Shown here: positions 60,516 through 64,000 of the stretch, piece by piece | How positions within the stretch are numbered: position 1 is the stretch's first letter | Layout of the letters: each line of letters starts with the position of its first letter | Assembly: GCF_000813325.1 (NCBI RefSeq) | Contig: NZ_BBQE01000005.1 | DNA: 64,000 bases | Strand: one strand, 5' to 3' | Source: Sulfurospirillum cavolei | Lineage (GTDB): Bacteria > Campylobacterota > Campylobacteria > Campylobacterales > Sulfurospirillaceae | Notes under the pieces: generated by a model | Told to the model about the DNA's origin: nothing | The model's input: only the letters and a program-made list of their open reading frames with translations | The model's database searches: none | Translations under genes and position numbers: made by a program

Positions 60516-61768
60516 GCTTTATCGGTCTTGACATTAACAAGACGACGATCGGAGGGCTATTATTGAATAAAACGATGCTATTTGCTTACGTGCTTTTAGC
60601 ATTGGCGGCGTTTGGAATTTACGAAATTTTCGACGTGCGTTATTTCAGTGCGGCGGCCAATGCGCATGCTTCCGGACTCAATCCGACGAGTTTGGAGCTT
60701 AAAGAGGCGATGCGACTTGCGGTTTTCGGAGACGTCGGAGAGGTCAACCGCAACATTCCGTGGACGCTCTTTATCGTCAATTACATGTACATGATTTACA
60801 CGGGGAGCGGCATCATCTTCTTGGTTGCTTTAGCGGAACTGATGAACTTTCATTTGGTCGAAAAAGCGGCGGCAGGTTTTATGGTTGCCGGTATCGCTAT
60901 GGTCTTTGCGGGTCTGTTTACGATCGCGACGGATCTTAACATGTTAAATATGGTATGGATGGTTCTAACGCCCAACGTTGGTGCGGGTATGTGGTTGATG
61001 TTACCGCTTTATTGTACGTATATTCCCTTCGTTTTGTTTGAAATCTATTTGGTACTCACGCATAAAAGGGCATGGGCAAAACGTCTGGCGTTACCGATCT
61101 TGGTTTTAAGCATTATCGTCGATTTGATCGAATATTACATTCAAGCGAAACTTTTTTCGATGAATACGGCACGCCATTTATGGACGGAATTTCCGTTCCT
61201 GACGTTTTATTTCATCATCTCTGCTTTTGTTTCATCTTTGGGCGTTATGGGAATCGTCAGCTTTTTAGCTCATCGTCAAAAACATGAATACGGTGCGTTA
61301 ATGGAACTTAATCGAAAAGCGATGTTATTTTTTGTATCGATTTTAGGAGTATACGAAATATTTGCCTATATGACCGTTGATAAAGATTGGGCATTTTTAA
61401 TCCTTTTTGGGCCGTTTCGTTACGTCTATTTTATCGGTTACATCTTTCTAACGTTGACCTTACCGTTTTTATGTATTGTTAAGCCTAGAAAACCTATATT
61501 TACCTTAATAGCCTCGATTTCGGTCGTTATCGGCGGTTATGTCGGACGTTACCTTTTTGTTTACGGAGGTAATGCCAATCCTATGTCCAATCGCTTCGGC
61601 GTAGGGTATGAAAAATATGATTTTTATGCGCTTTCAAAGCCTTTTAACTATGTGGCTCCTCATCTCGGAGAAATTTTGATCGTAGTAGGCTCTATCGGTG
61701 TTGCTGTTGCAATCTATAAACTTTTCGATGTTTTCTTATCGGTCGGCGAGTTGCGAGAACATCATTAA
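60503..61768 (+). CDS. NrfD-family membrane anchor, module 2
   Basis: A 421-residue membrane protein with about ten spans, with features of NrfD anchors such as NIPWTLFIVNYMYMIYTGSG and the WMVLTPNVGAGMWLM loop. An extra N-terminal segment and a long first periplasmic loop (HASGLNPTSLELKEAM) distinguish it from the module 1 anchor, to which it shows no close similarity. The ATG at 60503 is inside the ferredoxin gene (13-base overlap), so translation is coupled. Confidence 0.85.
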   Translation: MEKISFIGLDINKTTIGGLLLNKTMLFAYVLLALAAFGIYEIFDVRYFSAAANAHASGLNPTSLELKEAMRLAVFGDVGEVNRNIPWTLFIVNYMYMIYTGSGIIFLVALAELMNFHLVEKAAAGFMVAGIAMVFAGLFTIATDLNMLNMVWMVLTPNVGAGMWLMLPLYCTYIPFVLFEIYLVLTHKRAWAKRLALPILVLSIIVDLIEYYIQAKLFSMNTARHLWTEFPFLTFYFIISAFVSSLGVMGIVSFLAHRQKHEYGALMELNRKAMLFFVSILGVYEIFAYMTVDKDWAFLILFGPFRYVYFIGYIFLTLTLPFLCIVKPRKPIFTLIASISVVIGGYVGRYLFVYGGNANPMSNRFGVGYEKYDFYALSKPFNYVAPHLGEILIVVGSIGVAVAIYKLFDVFLSVGELREHH

Positions 61769-61794
61769 AGAGACGAAAAATACAACCATACTAT

Positions 61795-63070
61795 AAGGAG
61801 CGATACATATGAGACTAAGAAGTATAGCGAGTAGCCTGATCGTAGCGGGGCTTTTGTTCGGAGGGTGCGCGAGTAGCCAACCCGAAGCGAGCCAAGCAGC
61901 GGTAGAGAAAGTACAAACAGAACCTAGCGCAAAAGTCAAAAGCTTGATCGAACAATACCGCTTGGAGAACGTAACGTACGATTACGTAGCAGCAGCGATC
62001 GGAAACGGAACGCGAGGCGGCGCAAAAGCACTCTTGATCGATGCAAGACCGCACCCAAAATACCTAGCAGGGACGATTCCTTCTAGCCTTAATATTCCCG
62101 ATACCGAAATAGAGAAATATATCGGACAATTAGAGAAAGTAGCAAAAGATAAAGAGATTATCGTCTATTGCGGCGGCTGGGAATGTGAAAAAAGCCCGAT
62201 CGTTGCAGGATGCCTTAAAGGTAAAGGCTATACCAACGTCAAACTTTACCAAGCCGGTGAACCTGAATGGAAAATGAAAAGTTACTTAGAAGTAGGAACG
62301 CCCGTAGCCCAAGCGGCATTTAAAAACGAAAGCGCACTCTTGATCGATGCACGACCCTACGCTAAATACCTTGCCGGAACTATTCCCGGAGCGATGCATA
62401 TCCATGACGCCGATGTCGATAAATTTATCGGACGCTTGCCAAGCGATAAAACAACCTCGATTATCACCTTCTGTGAAGGATACGATTGCGCAAAATCACA
62501 TAACTTGGCAAAAAAACTTGAAACCTTAGGCTACAAAAAAGTAAGCGTCTACGCCGGAGGATACCCGGAATGGAAAGAAGCGGGTAACCAAACAACCGCA
62601 GGCGGTGCTAAAAAAGTAGAAGTTAAAGCAGAAACACCTAAAAAAGATGCCTTCGTTGAAGGTATAAAATTAGGCACCGATGAAGGAACCGTGGACGGTG
62701 AATGGTATAAAGCCCATATCATGGCAGGAACCGTACCGAGTAATGTCGCCATTATTGACGTGAGAAGCCCCTCAGAATACGCCAACGGACATATTAAAGG
62801 CGCGATCAATATCGAAGCGGGAAAATTAAGCGCACAAGAATTTGTAGCAAAATTACCTAAAGGGAAAGTCGTGATTCTGAATTGCTCCGCAGGCGGAAGA
62901 TCGATGGAAGCCTTTTTGAAATTGCAAGGCGCAAAAATAGACGTGAGTAAGATATTCTATTTTGATGCCAATATTAAATGCGATAAATCAAACCAATGCG
63001 ATATCAAGGTCAATGAACCTTTAGGGTAAATCTCGGCTTTACATGTAAGATGGCATGTCAAGGAAAAAGA
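61795..63070 (+). repeat. Long direct repeat, copy 2 (rhodanese gene with flanks)
   Basis: Partner of the repeat at 53823-55098, in direct orientation and of equal length. Identity is high throughout, including the TTACATGTAAG and CATGTCAAGG sites after the stop codon. Confidence 0.95.
61809..63029 (+). CDS. Triple-rhodanese lipoprotein, module 2
   Basis: A 406-residue lipoprotein that differs from the module 1 copy at 13 positions: V10L, A32V, L36Q, N40S, G45S, G62A, Y135C, S191T, Q205K, I245V, A272V, A290T and A347V. The lipobox (Cys20) and all active-loop cysteines (121, 126, 222, 227, 359) are kept. Y135C adds a cysteine nine residues after the first active loop. It ends the second module after a 40-base gap from the anchor gene. 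A bidirectional terminator follows. Confidence 0.92.
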   Translation: MRLRSIASSLIVAGLLFGGCASSQPEASQAAVEKVQTEPSAKVKSLIEQYRLENVTYDYVAAAIGNGTRGGAKALLIDARPHPKYLAGTIPSSLNIPDTEIEKYIGQLEKVAKDKEIIVYCGGWECEKSPIVAGCLKGKGYTNVKLYQAGEPEWKMKSYLEVGTPVAQAAFKNESALLIDARPYAKYLAGTIPGAMHIHDADVDKFIGRLPSDKTTSIITFCEGYDCAKSHNLAKKLETLGYKKVSVYAGGYPEWKEAGNQTTAGGAKKVEVKAETPKKDAFVEGIKLGTDEGTVDGEWYKAHIMAGTVPSNVAIIDVRSPSEYANGHIKGAINIEAGKLSAQEFVAKLPKGKVVILNCSAGGRSMEAFLKLQGAKIDVSKIFYFDANIKCDKSNQCDIKVNEPLG

Positions 63071-63075
63071 AACTA

Positions 63076-63115
63076 AAAAGGGGCGAGAAGCACAGAATGC
63101 TTCCCGCCCCTTTTC
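63076..63115. terminator. Bidirectional terminator between the second module and the BI-1 gene
   Basis: AAAAGGGGCGAGAAGCA (63076-63092) pairs with TGCTTCCCGCCCCTTTT (63098-63114) with one mismatch, giving a G/C-rich stem with A-run and T-run on its two sides. It serves both convergent genes. Confidence 0.9.
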
Positions 63116-63134
63116 CTCTCAAGCACTACAAAGC

Positions 63135-63842
63135 TTATTCGTCGCGTGAACCGAAAATTCCAAGAATTTGTAAAAGTGAGATAAAGAGATTTAAAAAATC
63201 TAAATACAATGCTATCGCACCTTCAATCGGCGTTTCGTAAGCGCCTCTGATAATATTTTGCGTATCGTAAAGAATAAACGCACTAAACAAAATAGAGCTA
63301 ACGCTCGCAATTGCCAACTGTAAAATAGGGCTATGAAAGAAGATGTTAATAATACCCGCAACCACAATGACGATCAAGGTAATGAAAAGCATTTTCCCCA
63401 TTGCGGAAAAGTCGCGTTTCGTATTCATCGCAAATACGGAAAGTCCTCCGAAAGCGACCGTCGTCAAGATAAAAGCGTTGGCCACGATACTTGAGCCGCC
63501 TTTTAAGCCCAAAATAGAGGAAAGAAGCGGTGTTAACGTAAGACCGGTTAAAAAGGTGAATGCAAAAAGCAAGATCATATTTAAACCGGCTTTTCGTTTT
63601 GCCGCATAAAGTCCGAATAAAACGATAAACTCTAAAATAACGAGTCCCCAATACCAAGAAGCGATGGCACTTGCCATACCGATTCCGACATATGCACCGG
63701 CGCTTGCGGCTAATAACGAAGCGGCAAAAAGCTGGTAGGTTTGCTTAATAAAAACTCCTAAGGAGCTTTCATTGATCCTTGTATGCTCATAAATACCCTC
63801 TTGAGAGTGTTGTTGTATGTAGTCTCTGTCATACAGTCCCAT
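63135..63842 (-). CDS. BAX inhibitor-1 / YccA family membrane protein
   Basis: A 235-residue inner-membrane protein with seven spans and a soluble N-terminus of about 35 residues. Family sequences are seen in FIKQTYQLFAASLLAASAGAY and in the last helix region YLDFLNLFISLLQILG, with an acidic C-terminal tail (GSRDE). Bacterial BI-1 proteins include calcium-leak channels and protease modulators such as YccA. The ATG at 63842 follows a perfect AAGGAG site; an upstream in-frame start is not needed. Confidence 0.92.
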   Translation of the reverse strand: MGLYDRDYIQQHSQEGIYEHTRINESSLGVFIKQTYQLFAASLLAASAGAYVGIGMASAIASWYWGLVILEFIVLFGLYAAKRKAGLNMILLFAFTFLTGLTLTPLLSSILGLKGGSSIVANAFILTTVAFGGLSVFAMNTKRDFSAMGKMLFITLIVIVVAGIINIFFHSPILQLAIASVSSILFSAFILYDTQNIIRGAYETPIEGAIALYLDFLNLFISLLQILGIFGSRDE

Positions 63843-64000
63843 AGTGTTCTCCTTGTCAATTAAACATAAAATCAAAAGCGCATTTTACCTCAATCAAATC
63901 AGAAAATGCAATTTTTCGATTTACCATTATATGGAAAGAGGGTAAACAAAAAATTAATCATTCTGAACAAGAAGAAAAAAGATGTCAAAAGCCTCTTGTA

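Noticed and set aside
53823..63070. The 1.28-kb repeats as an insertion sequence or transposon
   Set aside because: No transposase, no terminal inverted repeats and no target duplication; each repeat is exactly a gene with its short flanks.

Overview
The window comes from a campylobacterotal (epsilonproteobacterial) chromosome, most likely Sulfurospirillum or a close relative. Pointers are the secG-frr-pyrE gene group, the ruvC / dnaA-dnaN-gyrB origin region, sigma-54 promoters in front of flagellar hook genes, a compact MFS- and TonB-rich gene set, moderately low GC with A/T-rich intergenic DNA, and quinone-linked Psr/Phs-type molybdoenzyme operons. The genus is inferred from gene content, not from a database match. 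No IS element, prophage, integron, CRISPR array or rRNA operon was seen.

Layout. 1-4073 (+): secG, a polysaccharide deacetylase, frr, pyrE, an RDD protein and an MFS protein in one tight operon. 4057-7921 (-): a FliL-like protein, a DUF3137-type membrane protein, LemA and typA. 8110-14935 (+): fliK, flgD and two flgE-type genes with two sigma-54 promoters; the second hook gene has a compositionally foreign centre. 14991-16135: thyX (+) and ruvC (-). 16136-21183: oriC-like DnaA-box region, dnaA, dnaN, gyrB, followed by a degenerate GGDEF/EAL protein, queF and an HD-domain protein. 24203-24312 (-): the small SRP RNA. Then ung, mutY, a Bcr/CflA exporter (-), a lipoprotein, a Sel1-repeat protein and four tRNA genes (Gly, Leu, Cys, Ser; all -). 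29175-31715 (+): ilvD, marC and a small cysteine protein.

31716-39634 (-) is a complete TonB-dependent metal or metal-chelate uptake locus. It holds a methyltransferase and a FecCD-type ABC importer (binding protein, permease, ATPase), then an outer-membrane receptor, an FmdE-domain protein, ExbB, ExbD and TonB. Long dyads lie in front of both transcription units. After it come a chemoreceptor with a C-terminal sensor domain, galU, pyrG, recJ, pcm, a nitrilase-family hydrolase, nrdB and a BioC-like methyltransferase.

49723-63029 (+) is the most distinctive region: two tandem modules, each with a Tat-exported molybdopterin catalytic subunit, a four-cluster ferredoxin subunit, an NrfD-type membrane anchor and a lipoprotein with three rhodanese domains. 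Between them sit a small periplasmic protein, a LysR regulator and a periplasmic protein with an internal repeat. The catalytic and Fe-S subunits are clear paralogues, the membrane anchors are unlike each other, and the rhodanese genes are almost identical (13 differences in 406 residues). Together they look like periplasmic, quinol-linked reductases or oxidases of sulfur- or selenium-type compounds, with rhodaneses as likely carriers of sulfane sulfur (or selenium). The window closes with a BAX-inhibitor-1 family gene on the minus strand.

A feature at a larger scale is the abundance of the palindromic core ACATGT, usually as TTACATGTAA or a near variant, inside genes, between genes and in terminator stems.
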